The notes beneath the pieces were generated by a model. The model made no database searches, was not told the origin of the DNA, and worked only from the letters and a program-made list of their open reading frames with translations. From Malus domestica (lineage: Eukaryota > Streptophyta > Magnoliopsida > Rosales > Rosaceae), in NCBI RefSeq assembly GCF_042453785.1, contig NC_091675.1, forward strand, positions 20,818,501 through 20,882,500: a stretch of 64,000 nucleotides of DNA, given 5' to 3'. Made by a program: the position numbers and the translations under genes. Below are positions 25,905 through 36,542 of this stretch, in pieces (within the stretch, counting starts at the first letter, position 1; the number at the start of each line of letters is the position of its first letter).

Positions 25905-26345
25905 TGAACACCAAAACATGAAGAAGAAGAAAAAGGCTCGAATGGTACGGCCTTCCATCACCCCCAGAATGAAAGGAGCGATCTCGTAGTTCTTGGTTTG
26001 TGAAAATACATTGTTAGGCGGTCCACTTATTGGATAAGGTTTTATGGTCGGTCTGCGACCCCTGTATGTCGAATGTGTCTTTGGGGTGTTCTCATAGTTC
26101 CTACGGGGTGGAGAAGATGGGGTTGGTTCATGAATTTTTTTTCCTTTTGCCACATTTCGATCAAAGGGTTGAAGGGAGATTGATTCTTTATAATGAATAA
26201 ATCTAATCACAACTTCGAATATGGAATTCAAATGGATCAAATAAGAAATGATACTCTGAATCATAGAACTATAATGAAATATACGATCAACCAGCATTTA
26301 TCAAATTTGAAAAAGAGTAAGAAGAAATGGTTCGCTCTTCTTATT
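25905..26345. other. rearranged plastid DNA insertion (NUPT)
   Basis: Two plastid-like pieces are recognised. The first, about 25920-26170, resembles the inverted-repeat region upstream of rrn16, with AATGAAAGGAGCGATCTCG and later TTGCCACATTTCG plus AAAGGGTTGAAGGGAGAT. The second, about 26170-26345, reads on the plus strand as a ycf2-like segment ([20 protein letters not shown]). They are joined in an order not expected in a plastome, so the insert is a mosaic. Recognition is from memory of plastid sequences; exact borders need alignment. It has no coding role here. Confidence 0.6.
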
Positions 26346-27188
26346 TTATCTAAATGGCCGTCGAGCTTGAGTGTCGGGCCCATCTTGGCGATTATTTAGT
26401 GAGTAATGCATATATATGAGTAAACATTCATGCTATTGGTTTTTATATATAACCAAGGCCGGTCTAGATACTTTTGAGGCTCGGGCCGATGCAAAAAAAT
26501 GTGCCCTCACTTCATATAAAAAAAATTATTTATTTTTACACGTAAGACATCGATAAAATTATATTTAGAAAATCACTTCAAACTCAGTAATTTAGAAACA
26601 CGGAAAAACTAATTTATTTTTTATCGAGAGAAGGAAACAAAAAAACTTCAGGCTTACAAGTAGATAAATTATGAGTTTTGTCTTCGATCTGAACTTTTAA
26701 AGTGTTTTTGTATAAATCGTGAGGTGTTTTTTCTTATTTACTAACCTCTTCAATATAAGACTAAAAAAAGTATGATTTTTTTAAGTCTTTAAGGATATGT
26801 ATAAGTAATGAATGGGCACCAAACTAAACCTTTTGATGAGACGTCATATGATTTGCAAGTTTGGTCTAAAAATTTAGTCTATGCATTACCCTTTGCTGAA
26901 TATTAGACTTGAATTGGAACGAATGTTTAAAAATAGCAACCCACATAGTTAGTAGCTAGTAATTAAAAATAAGTTAACAACCAAACAAAAAATCGTAAAA
27001 ATTGAAAAAAATAAACATTCACATAGCATGTCGACTTAGGACCTCTCGTTAAATTTTAAATACAAAAATCATTGCTTCTAATTAAACTTCTAATCATTTA
27101 GCCAAATTTTATAAATTTATACTGTTACGAAAAGAAATTTGTAAAAATTGAAATTTAATTAAGCACACATTGTGTTTTGAACCCAATA

Positions 27189-27228
27189 TGTAACATCCCA
27201 CATTGCCCAGGAGAGTGGATCCTGTAAG

Positions 27229-27276
<48 letters not shown>

Positions 27277-27879
27277 TCATCTCTATCTAGCACGAGGCCT
27301 TTTGGGAGCTCACTAGCTTCGAGTTCCATCGGAACTCTGAAGTTAAGTGAGTTCACGCGAGAACAATCCCAGGATGGGTGACCAACTGAGAAGTTCTCGT
27401 GTGAGTTCCTAGAAACAAAACAGTGAGGGTGTGGTCGGGGTCCAAAGCGGACAATATCGTGCTATGGTGGAGTCAAGTCTGGGATGTGGTGGGGGCCCGG
27501 GCCGGGATGTGACAATTTGGTATCAGAGCCAATCCCTGGCCAGATGTGTGCCAATGAGGATGTCGGGCCCCTAAAGGGGGTGGATTGTAACATCCCACAT
27601 CGCCCAGGGGAGTGAATCATGTAAGCCTTATATGTATATTCTCATCTCTACCTAGCGCGAGGTTTTTTGAGAACTCACTGGCTTCGGGTTCCATCGGAAC
27701 TCCGAAGTTAAGCGAGTTCGCGCGAGAGCAATCTCAGGATGGGTGACCCACTGGGAAGTTCTCGTGTGAGTTCCTAGAAATAAAACCGTAAGGACGTGGT
27801 TGGGGCCCAAAGCGGACAATATTGTGCTATAGTGGAGTCGAGCCTGGGATGTGATGGGGACCCGGGCCACGATGTGACA
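27189..27879 (+). mobile_element. Cassandra TRIM retrotransposon, complete
   Basis: Two LTRs, 27189-27514 and 27586-27879, both begin TGTAACATCCCACAT and end GATGTGACA. Between them, 71 bp hold the primer-binding site TGGTATCAGAGC (27518-27529, complementary to initiator-Met tRNA) and a polypurine tract CTAAAGGGGGTGG. Each LTR carries a 5S rRNA-like stretch (27324-27402; 27689-27767) with pol III A-box (GAAGTTAAG) and C-box (GGATGGGTGACC) elements, the hallmark of Cassandra. The 5-bp flanks are CAATA and CGATA. The left LTR is longer because of a TA run at 27232-27274. The element has no coding capacity and depends on other retrotransposons. Confidence 0.93.
27232..27274. repeat. (TA)n microsatellite inside the left Cassandra LTR
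   Basis: About 21 TA units expand a short TATATGTATA seen at the same place in the right LTR. This shows post-insertion slippage. Confidence 0.95.
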
Positions 27880-28351
27880 CGATACCTCCTCATTAATTTC
27901 AAACAACAAAATCACCATTTCTAATCAAATTTCTTTATCATTAAACCAAATTTTATAAATGTATACTCTTATGAAAACGTATATAAATATGTCACACTAA
28001 TAATTTTAATGTCTTTAATTTTTTGGACCCCGAACAATCGCCCTGCCCGCAATAAACCTAAGCCGGCCCTATATATAACAATATGTATCTTTTTAATCAT
28101 GTGATCACTAATTCTACAATCATAGATAAATCATATAATTGTATACAACTCGTAACACATTTTATTGCAAAAATGACTAAGAAGGGTAGGTATGCATGCA
28201 TGGACACTTGCCTAAGTATTGAGAAGAGCACGTAAGCACGTTTTTGGGCATGTATGAAGTTTCTGACCTGACAGATGCCACATGCCATGTTATCATGCCA
28301 GACTAGGACGTAAGCTCGAGCATGGGGAAGATGAGGAGCACACCTAGCCAG

Positions 28352-29117
28352 CAGTGGCGGAGCCAGAAATTTATGTCAGGTGGGGCCCTTAAACTAATGA
28401 AAGAAATTAGAAGAAAAAAATTAGTAACATCACGGAAATTTTGAATCAAACAAGAGTGATGGAGCTTTAAAATTTGTATGAAAAAAATTAGTATTGAGAG
28501 ATGTCATAGTAAATAGAACCTGTGTTGACATCTAACACAACATTGATAATAACGTTATAACTAGCTCAAACTATTATTATGATATTTTTCTTTTAATATT
28601 ATTGAATCTTCCTCTCGAATATATATACCTTGTTTTATATGAACTAACAAAAAATAAGCTATTATTACGATACTTTTTTTTAATATCATTCAATCTTCCT
28701 CCCGAATATATATACCTTGTTTTATATGAACTAACAAAAAAATAATTGGTTTAAATGAAATCAGAATGTTAGCAGAAGGGTAGTTATAGGGGTGTGATAT
28801 CCACACACCCCTTTTTACTTCTCCCACACCTTTTTGGTTTTCGGCCATCGGATCGGATGAATTGAAGAAGATCAACGGACATAAATTAACAAGGGGTGTG
28901 TGAGAAGTAAAAAGGGGTGTGTGGTTATATATGGTAATTGGTAAAAAAATACCAAAAAGTAACTTTCCGTCAGCAGGTGTCGACCACAGGACCTAATGAA
29001 ACCTTTAAAAGGTGACATACACATGCACATTATTGCAAAAATTACTACATAATTGATATAAATTTATTTCCAGGATGGGCCATGGACTACCCTAGTCTTC
29101 ATGTGGCTCCGCCACTG
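28352..29117. mobile_element. non-autonomous hAT element, 766 bp, perfect TIR and TSD
   Basis: The 8-bp TSD CTAGCCAG (28344-28351 and 29118-29125) is perfect, and 14-bp inverted ends CAGTGGCGGAGCCA are identical. The interior has an AT-rich body with two similar 80-bp stretches (near 28560-28635 and 28655-28735) and a smaller palindromic element at 28789-28934. Confidence 0.92.
28789..28934. mobile_element. small palindromic MITE nested in the hAT element
   Basis: The left arm GGGGTGTGATATCCACAC... and the right arm ...AAAAAGGGGTGTGTGG pair over about 40 bp around a 60-bp loop. It is flanked by TA on both sides, which would fit a Stowaway-type insertion, but the terminus is not the usual one. 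Confidence 0.5.
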
Positions 29118-29256
29118 CTAGCCAGGTAAGTGTCAAAGCATATCTGTAAACTTGGATGTCCTATTCACAACTAACTTCTTTCTCCACGATTAGCAACTTT
29201 TCGATGTATTTGAAATCCTATCACGAAACATTATTAATTTTAAGTTGTAACATCTA

Positions 29257-30021
29257 TAGCTCGTTTACTAACCCGTAATTGGAATGAAAATAAGGAATCC
29301 GATTTCGATTATGGATTATACATGTGTTTACTAAAATTGGGAGGAATCAAAAGCGCATGGAACCCACACAAAAAATGGATTCTAATTCCTGAAATTGGAG
29401 GATTTGGATTCGTAACATATTCAAGGTATTTGGATTCCGGATTGCCCAAGCAATCGGAATGATAATTTTTTTCCCTTTATGCCCTCACTTACTTTCATTA
29501 TTTCCAAGATTATCCTTTTTAACCCTAGACTTATTTTTCTTTTCACCCAACTCCTAACAATTTCTTTCCATATCCTTCTAGCTCATTAAGCATAATTTTA
29601 TACTCATTCACATTATGCAAAACTCCATACATATGTCGAAGAGAAAAAACTACAACTTGAGCGAGAAAATTTAGATATTAAAGTCAATAATTAAATTTAT
29701 AAAAAAAAAGAAACAAAATCATTTTAGTATGTCTATGAAATAAAAAAGCAATTTAATTTTTTCTTACTATTATATACTATATCAAATTTTATAAAAAAAA
29801 AAGTATATAAAATATTTGATTTGAGACAAGGGCATTTTAGTAATCATATTGGTTTATATTCCGATTCTGCTGAATTAGTAAACAGTTTTATAAAATTGTA
29901 TTCCGATTCTGGACAGTTTTAGTAAACAACTTCGACAGGAATTTAATTCTGATTCCACCTCATTTCAATTCCTCCTCAATTCAATTCCTCTCAATTTGAT
30001 TACGGATTAATAAACGTGCTA
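29257..30021. mobile_element. Harbinger-like inverted-repeat element, 765 bp
   Basis: The left end TAGCTCGTTTACTAACCCG and the inverted right end TAGCACGTTTATTAATCCG match at about 16 of 19. CTA flanks both sides. The interior is rich in GGAATC/GATTCC motifs in both orientations, with no transposase. Confidence 0.6.
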
Positions 30022-30777
30022 CTAGAGTATTATTATTTTTTTAATTAATGAATCCTAGAAATAAGGCTTGTAGGCCATATCGTTCATCTTTTTTATTAAT
30101 ATAACACGTCACTTGTGCTTCCAATACCTATCAAACATTTTCTCCTCCATGAGTAACAAATGAAGCAGCTTTCTTGGTCAAGTGAACAGGATTACAGGGA
30201 AGACAAGTACAGAGTTAGTGCTGAAGAGTACCAATACACCAACGTCTTTTATCAAACAAAACCACCAAAAGAAAATAGATAAAAGAGGAAGTAGTGCACC
30301 CACTGTGGTCTCAATTTCACTCTTATCGTTACCAAAATTGCAAATATTCCACAATATTATTCCGGGTGTTTTAATTAGTGGTACAAATACAATGAAATTA
30401 AGTTTTTAAAAGTAGCTCGAGATTTGAAACTCGATCAAATTAAAGCAGTCCAATATTCCCCTTATAAAAAAGTAATTTTTGCACTTTTCTTTTTCACTTT
30501 TTGCACTTCCTTTTTTAAATTATGTTCGTTAATTTGTTTTTTCCAATCATTCAATCTAACTACTAGAAGAAGAAAAAAAATAAAGAAATGCATATCACTT
30601 CCTTTTTGCATATATTCAAGTGTGAATAAACACCACCACTAATTACTTAAAGCATACACACATCAATCTCTATGGATACGTCTCACTCAAAAGAAGGAAA
30701 AAAACCAAGGCATTTTAATTTGTAGGTAGAGGAAAGCGAAAGCACATTTGTCTTTAGATATATATACATGACACGTA
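30022..30777. other. intergenic
   Basis: AT-rich, with short open frames of no recognisable family. Confidence 0.4.
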
Positions 30778-31151
30778 GGGCTGGTTTTGTATTGCTGTGC
30801 TTTGAAAAAAAACTGATGTGAGAATAAGCGGCTGTGCTATGAGAATAAGCAGCTGTGAAATACAGCTGAGTGTTTGGTAAACTTTTTTGTAAAAGTGCTT
30901 TTGGAAAAAAAAAAAAAACAGTCTGATAGTGGGTCTTTTCATTAAAGGAGCACTGTAGCTCCGTGTGCTTTGAAAAAAAACCAGTTTTCCAAAGCTGCAA
31001 ATAGCAACTTCAGCTTTTTCCTTTGATTTCAGCTTATTCTCACAGCAGCTTTCAAAATAAGCCATTTTTTTTTAGTTTACCAAACACCTAAAACCCTCAC
31101 AGCTTTTTTTTCATGGGTGTTTTTTTAAGCACCTCACTTCCAAACCATCCC
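30778..31151. mobile_element. Harbinger-like MITE, 374 bp
   Basis: Ends GGGCTGGTTTTGTATTG and, inverted, GGGATGGTTTGGAAGTG; GTA flanks both sides. The internal foldback arms contain TGAGAATAAGCGGCTGTG-type repeats. It is a common Rosaceae-style MITE by appearance; the family name is not certain. Confidence 0.6.
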
Positions 31152-32612
31152 GTAAATTCTTAGGAAAATCACATCAAAATGTATTTAGAAAAAGCGTATA
31201 TGATGTTATTACTTACAATTTTTCCGATAAGTATTACTGATAGTCCGATAAATTAAAGGATATATATTTTTGGGTTAAATACAAAAAATACCTAAAGTCT
31301 CAACATTCTAAGACATTTCAAATAACTACTTAACGTTTTGAAAATGAGACATCTAATAGGTCACAAAGGACTTCACTGACATTAAGTGATTCCACTACTA
31401 GCATTAAATGACGAGGTGAACAAACACTAAAGTTGGTTTTCACTAATCGACGTCTTTAGAGTTCTAATCCCTCAAATTGACCCATTTTAGCCAATTTAAA
31501 CCATGAATTTGCATAGCGAAGTAGCGTCGATTTAGAAATTCAAATCTCCATAGATGACTTGAGAGTTAAAACACGTTTAATATTTGTTCATGTTATCACT
31601 GAATGCTAGTGAACTTAATGAATGTTCATTTTTCAAAACTTGAGGTTGTTATTTGGAATGTTTTAAAAGGTTGTGACCAATTTAAAATCAACCATAAAGA
31701 GGTTAGATAGTTAGTATAGTTTTATACAATAATCCAATAAATCTTGACAATAGTTAAATCTTCCATAACTTGTATCGATACTACTATATAGTATGTACTA
31801 TTATAGCAAACCTTGTTATTTGATTGATTTTAAATTAATATCTATAGAGATCCTCCATATAGATTTTTCTTCTTAAAAAAATGTATAATAAAATAAATCA
31901 CATCACACATGTGACACGTGCAACGTTTTATGATCATTAAGGAGACCAAGATCATGACAGGTGCCACCGTACAACACTCCAGCGACGGCGAAGCACTGCT
32001 ACGGCAGCCGATTGACGGTCCGCATGAACGAAGATAGGCCCCCGTGTGGTGGTTGGTGCGGGGTCCGTTCGGAGATACGTCGGTGCACGGGCCTTGCATT
32101 ATTGCCTGAGGTTATAGATCAACTTCGCCCCGTTTTCACACCGTCACCCGCCAAAATTACTTAATGGGTGGCGTGCTTTCATTGGCTGGGGACCCTGCGT
32201 GATCCTCCTTCCGTTAACGTCGGTGGAAACGTTTCCCGTGATCGTTCGTTCTCGTATGGGAAGATTCTCTCTATGCTTGTTTCCCGCACGCGCCATCAGT
32301 GTCTTGTAGCCTGACGTGTCCTTGTATGACTGGGTGAAAATCTGAGAGGACGAATAGTTTCGGCTAGTGAGGATTCTTTTTGTGAGGATCCAGATGATCA
32401 TTTAATCGTGTTCGTTCATCGTAAATCATGGAATCAGTTTTCGTTGGATATTATTTATGTTTTAAATAAAAAATTTAAAATGATTTATGACCTCACAAAA
32501 AGACTCCGAAGAGGATTCTCATTCATTATTGGCTATTTCAGCCGGCTATGTCGCGCATACCTAAGGCGCATCTTACCGAGTAATAAAGATCTAACGAAAC
32601 AATGTATTTTAC
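31152..32612. other. intergenic with degenerate foldback DNA
   Basis: About 31275-31690 is a weak inverted repeat (ACTTAACGTTTTGAAAATGA against TCATTTTTCAAAACTTGAGG). About 32350-32520 is a truncated relative of the MITE family at 32613-32823 (shared GTTCGTTCATCGTA and CAGTTTTCGTTGGATA). No gene is seen. Confidence 0.45.
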
Positions 32613-32823
32613 CCAAGAAGACCCTCTTCGGATCCTTTTGGTGAGGATCTGAGGATCCATAAATCATGTTCGTTTATCGTACATTGTACGATCAGTTTTT
32701 GTCAAATACTTTTTATATTTATTTTTAAATAACAATATTTAAAATAATTTCTAACCGTATGATATACGATGAACGAATATAATTTACAGATCTTCCAGAT
32801 CCTCACAAAGAGGATCCTGACTC
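32613..32823. mobile_element. MULE-like MITE, 211 bp
   Basis: It has a perfect 9-bp TSD GTATTTTAC (32604-32612 and 32824-32832). The ends contain CCTCTTCGGATCC and GGATCCTCTTTGTGAGG in opposite orientation. The interior matches the inverse of the 23924-24129 element. Confidence 0.75.
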
Positions 32824-33228
32824 GTATTTTACCGTTAAACAACAAATGCATCAAAGCAATATGGGATCTATTTTGGATGCATTGCCTTGCTGCCACGTGG
32901 TTGGCTTAGCCCTCTCTCCTTTTGGCAAAACCTCAAACCTACGAGGGGGATGTTAGGTAAACCACATTTTATAATTTGAATTATCTTTTTTATAGAGGTA
33001 GGGTTCATAATATAAGTAGGTCACACCTCTATTAGAAAGATAAATTACATATAATCTACAAACTATGTTCTTTGTAGCATTTTCTTTCTACTATTTAAAC
33101 CATAAGGTTGATTATTAGTCTAGAAGGATTGGTCGTTTACATACAAGTGAGCTATTTATAGTTGATCTTACTTTGTGAGTCCTGCAAACATGAATGATGG
33201 AAATTAGTCCAGACACACGTGCCACAAG

Positions 33229-34316
33229 CAGTGGCGAAGCCAGGATTTACCGAGGGAAATGGCGAAATTCAAAAGAGTGCAAAGTCCAATCAAAATGGTT
33301 ACTTTCACAGTAGAGAGGGGCAAAATTCCTCGTAACTTGTTATTCAAGCTCAACCAAATTGATGTACACAACTAGAGTTTTAGCCTAATTTTTCTAAGTT
33401 ATTATTGAATTTATTTGAACTTGGTCAAAGTCGATAGGATTTCCAAACTAAAATTGAGTATAATGAGTTCTTGAGATCACCTCTCTTCTATTTTTAATGA
33501 GTGAATAAAGGCTCCAATTTTCCAATATATTTTTTCACCTCCGTTTCTTTGATTGAGAAAAAGAAAAGATTAGAAACCACAAAGGGGCAATTTAATAAAA
33601 AAACCCAGAAAAATCAAATGGTCCACAATATCCCCAGATGGCTGGCTCTCTGCAAGTCTTACTATTTCTTCCCAAACCCATCAAATCAATTTAACTCAAT
33701 TTTGTGCTTCTCCATCGAAGTGTGCTGAACAAAACCCAGTTCGTCAAATCTTTGATCTCCCTCTACCAATTGATCAAGACACCATTTTTCCACAATCCAC
33801 ACCCATAAATTGAGTTAATTAGAACAACACAGTTCCCAGATCTTCCCCCTTTTTTTTTCTACTACCAATATACTGCAATCATTCTACTAAACAGAACCCA
33901 ATTTGTCAAATCTTTGATCTCACCCCACCAATTGATCAAGCCACCATTTTTTCCACAACCAACTTCACAATTCTTCAACTTTTTCCTTTTTCCTGAACTA
34001 ATTTTCTTGACAATAAAGCTTCAATGGAATCCAATACCAATACTTTTACACCTTTTTCTTCTTCAAATTACCCTTTCCACAGCTTTCTCTCCAAGCCCCA
34101 TGAACTGTACGGACACAACTCACCCGTGCACCTCCTTTTTGGCCTTTAAGCCTGAACCCAATGAGACTCTGCCAGTGATTCAGAGCTTACTTCCAAAAAT
34201 CAACCACAGCGTTTCATGAGTCAAAAGCAAAGGGGCTGAACTAGTGCTCCAGGCTTGTTTGTCCGGTGAGGGGAGTGGGGGCCGCCACTCCTCGCCCTCA
34301 CGTGGCTTCGCCACTG
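33229..34316. mobile_element. non-autonomous hAT element carrying gene-derived DNA, 1088 bp
   Basis: The 8-bp TSD is GCCACAAG / ACCACAAG (33221-33228 and 34317-34324, 7 of 8). The ends are CAGTGGCGAAGCCA and, inverted, CAGTGGCGAAGCCA, the same TIR family as the 28352 element with one base changed. It contains a gene-like segment (next entry) and a duplicated block (33727-33790 and 33892-33958, sharing TTGTCAAATCTTTGATCTC and CAATTGATCAAG). Confidence 0.85.
34020..34219 (+). pseudogene. captured 5' fragment of a LysM receptor-like kinase gene (probable)
   Basis: The open frame reads a hydrophobic signal-like stretch (IPILLHLFLLQITLSTAFS), then MNCTDTTHPCTSFLAFKPEP and LPVIQSLLPKI. This resembles the start of the LYK3-type LysM receptor kinase ectodomain, where Cys-rich NCTDT..CTSFLAFKP..N.T..VIQS is conserved. 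It has no recognisable start codon at the expected place, no LysM repeats and no kinase, and stops after about 60 codons. It therefore looks like promoter/first-exon capture by the hAT element. The family assignment rests on memory of the motif. Confidence 0.55.
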
Positions 34317-34324
34317 ACCACAAG

Positions 34325-36542
34325 TTCTACTATTTCCCAAATCACATAAACAAGATCGATCTAGTTAGTAAGCTAATCAAGAAAACATAGTTGCTCCAAA
34401 ACCTCAAACACACTAAATCTTGTAATTCACATCTATGACTTAACGCATTATACTTCTAGTATGACACAAATACATCACAAAACACACCATAAAGTTAACC
34501 TCTTGTTTTACCACTCGTTAAAGTAAAAAAGGAAAAGGAACCCAAAAGGTATAACTAGGAAAAGCCATTCAAGACACACAATCTAACAACAAAAAGGAAA
34601 AAGGGTAATTAAGTCATTAAAACAATGATTAGTAAGTAGTAATTAAGCACATGAGCTCCAATCACGCTCTTGCAAATTAAGATTGTGGCATCAAACCCAA
34701 ATACCAATTGCATAATTTGCATGCACGAGTTGTGAAGTGTGGAATTTGATTCATTAGGGTTTCGGATTCCTTCACGCACAAGTTTTACTTTGGATAATCC
34801 ACTTTTTGAAGCCATCTTTATCTTCGCGACAATCTTCTTCCCACTATTGGGGCCTTAGATGCAGGTCTTCATTATTCTTAAGGTTCTATGCATGCAGAAA
34901 ATTTTCAGTGTACTCGAAACACGGTGTGGTACATCACATATCATTATATAAGTGAAGGGAAGTTTTACTTTTCAAGTGTTCATCTACTTGTATGATGACA
35001 TATGATGTACCATCTTATATTCCGAGCACATTGAAAAATCTATCGTATGCATGGCGTAATGGCATTGTAACATCAACAACCACTCCTTGAGTCTAGAAAC
35101 TAATCATTTATTGTGTTCCACAATTGCTTCAACAAGACTACACTTTGTAAAGTAGATATTGGATACCTCACTTTTCTCATTTCCTTGTCCTGCGGGACAT
35201 CATCAAACGACTTAATAGAAAGACCGTTCCTTAAAGTATTTGAGTGATTTGTAGCCGTTGATACATGGGGTTAACTTTCATTGGCGTCAACAGTTAAAAT
35301 CTTTTGAGTTTAGACTTGTAAACTAGATCAACATACGGCCATTTACTCATAATGTTCATGTTTATGCATTTGAGAGCTGTTATCAGTCAGCACTTTGACA
35401 CAGTCAGCATGCTCTCATTTCTCCTTTGTCGTGTTTTTTCTTTCACTATAAAGAAATGTGTTCTAACAACAATTTTAAAACATTTTTTTGGAAAATATAA
35501 AGGAAAGTATTTTTAGAGATTTGATTTGATTTGGTCTAAGTTTCCTTGTCTTGTGGACAAATGTTTGATTGATTGATTTTTAATATTGCTCTATTGTATT
35601 TTTATAAATACCTCCCTATGAAAAAGAATAAATTATTGAAGTTGTAATTGAAAATTGTGAGACTGTAGAGAATTCTAAATTTAATAAATAAAAGAAAAAA
35701 CCCTTTAATTTCAATTATACTTCACTGCTTTTGTCGGTGCCCTGCAGGCTAAGGTTGCATATTGGCATACTGAATTCTGGTGAGTCTAAATGATCATGTC
35801 TCTTGTTATCTTATCTTGCGACCAATGCAACTATGTACGGGGGCACATATATTTTTTGGGTATCAAAACAAGAAGGAGTGATTCCGCACGTTGGTTTTAT
35901 TTTATTTATGATTATTGAATTGAACAAATCACATGATAATCGAGGGGCATGAAAAAAAATTAAAATTAAAAAATTGCAAAAGGAAAAAAATGAGTGTGAG
36001 AAAATCATTTCGCAAACACAATATTGACCACAACAAATCAAGAATTTTAATAAACCAAACTAAATCGATCATGTAGGGTTGGCTATACTTTGGCCAAATC
36101 ATTACCAACATGGTTAGTTCAGTTTACAGTTTTAGGTCATAAGTTGAAAGAAACCAAATCTTGTCCACCTTTACTCAATACTATAACGCTACGTAGACAA
36201 ACAAAAATAGCACGTGGGTTTCATCTATATTAGAATAGATAAGCGATGAGCAACGTGAGTAGTTTGTCGTGTGTTTAAATTTAAGAAGTCCACAATAGTT
36301 GTGATAGAAAGTATTTTGGGCCCGAAAATGACCCCACTTTTCCATTCCAAAACAAAACTCAGATAGCCCAATTTTTGTTCGAGTTTGGGTCACACGGGGC
36401 AGCTGCTGGCCCAATAACAAATTTTAAGTTTTCAGTGCGGAAGCCAAAACTCCCACCACAGCAACTCAAATTTAAATCTCAACGGTGATACGCTTCGACT
36501 CCTAAAATCTCTTTCTGGACTCAGCCCCAACCTACATTGACT
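34325..36542. other. intergenic, upstream of the DIM1-type gene
   Basis: A small foldback at about 34899-35041 (TTTTCAGTGTACTCGAAA ... TTCCGAGCACATTGAAAA) is probably a MITE. The rest is AT-rich with no gene signal. Confidence 0.45.

Larger units (their letters stand above)
26454..28071. mobile_element. non-autonomous hAT element interrupted by a Cassandra TRIM
   Basis: A perfect 8-bp TSD TATATAAC lies at 26446-26453 and 28072-28079. Ends are CAAGGCCGGTCTAGA and, inverted, TAGGGCCGGCTTAGG. Removing the nested Cassandra (27189-27879 plus one 5-bp TSD) leaves about 0.92 kb. No transposase is present. Confidence 0.8.

Noticed and set aside
26193-26399. A ycf2-like open frame that could be called a gene
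   Set aside because: It is a short plastid fragment in nuclear repeat-rich DNA, truncated at both ends.
27324-27767. Two 5S rRNA-like stretches that could be called 5S genes
   Set aside because: They lie inside paired LTRs with a primer-binding site and polypurine tract, and they diverge from 5S rRNA; they belong to Cassandra.
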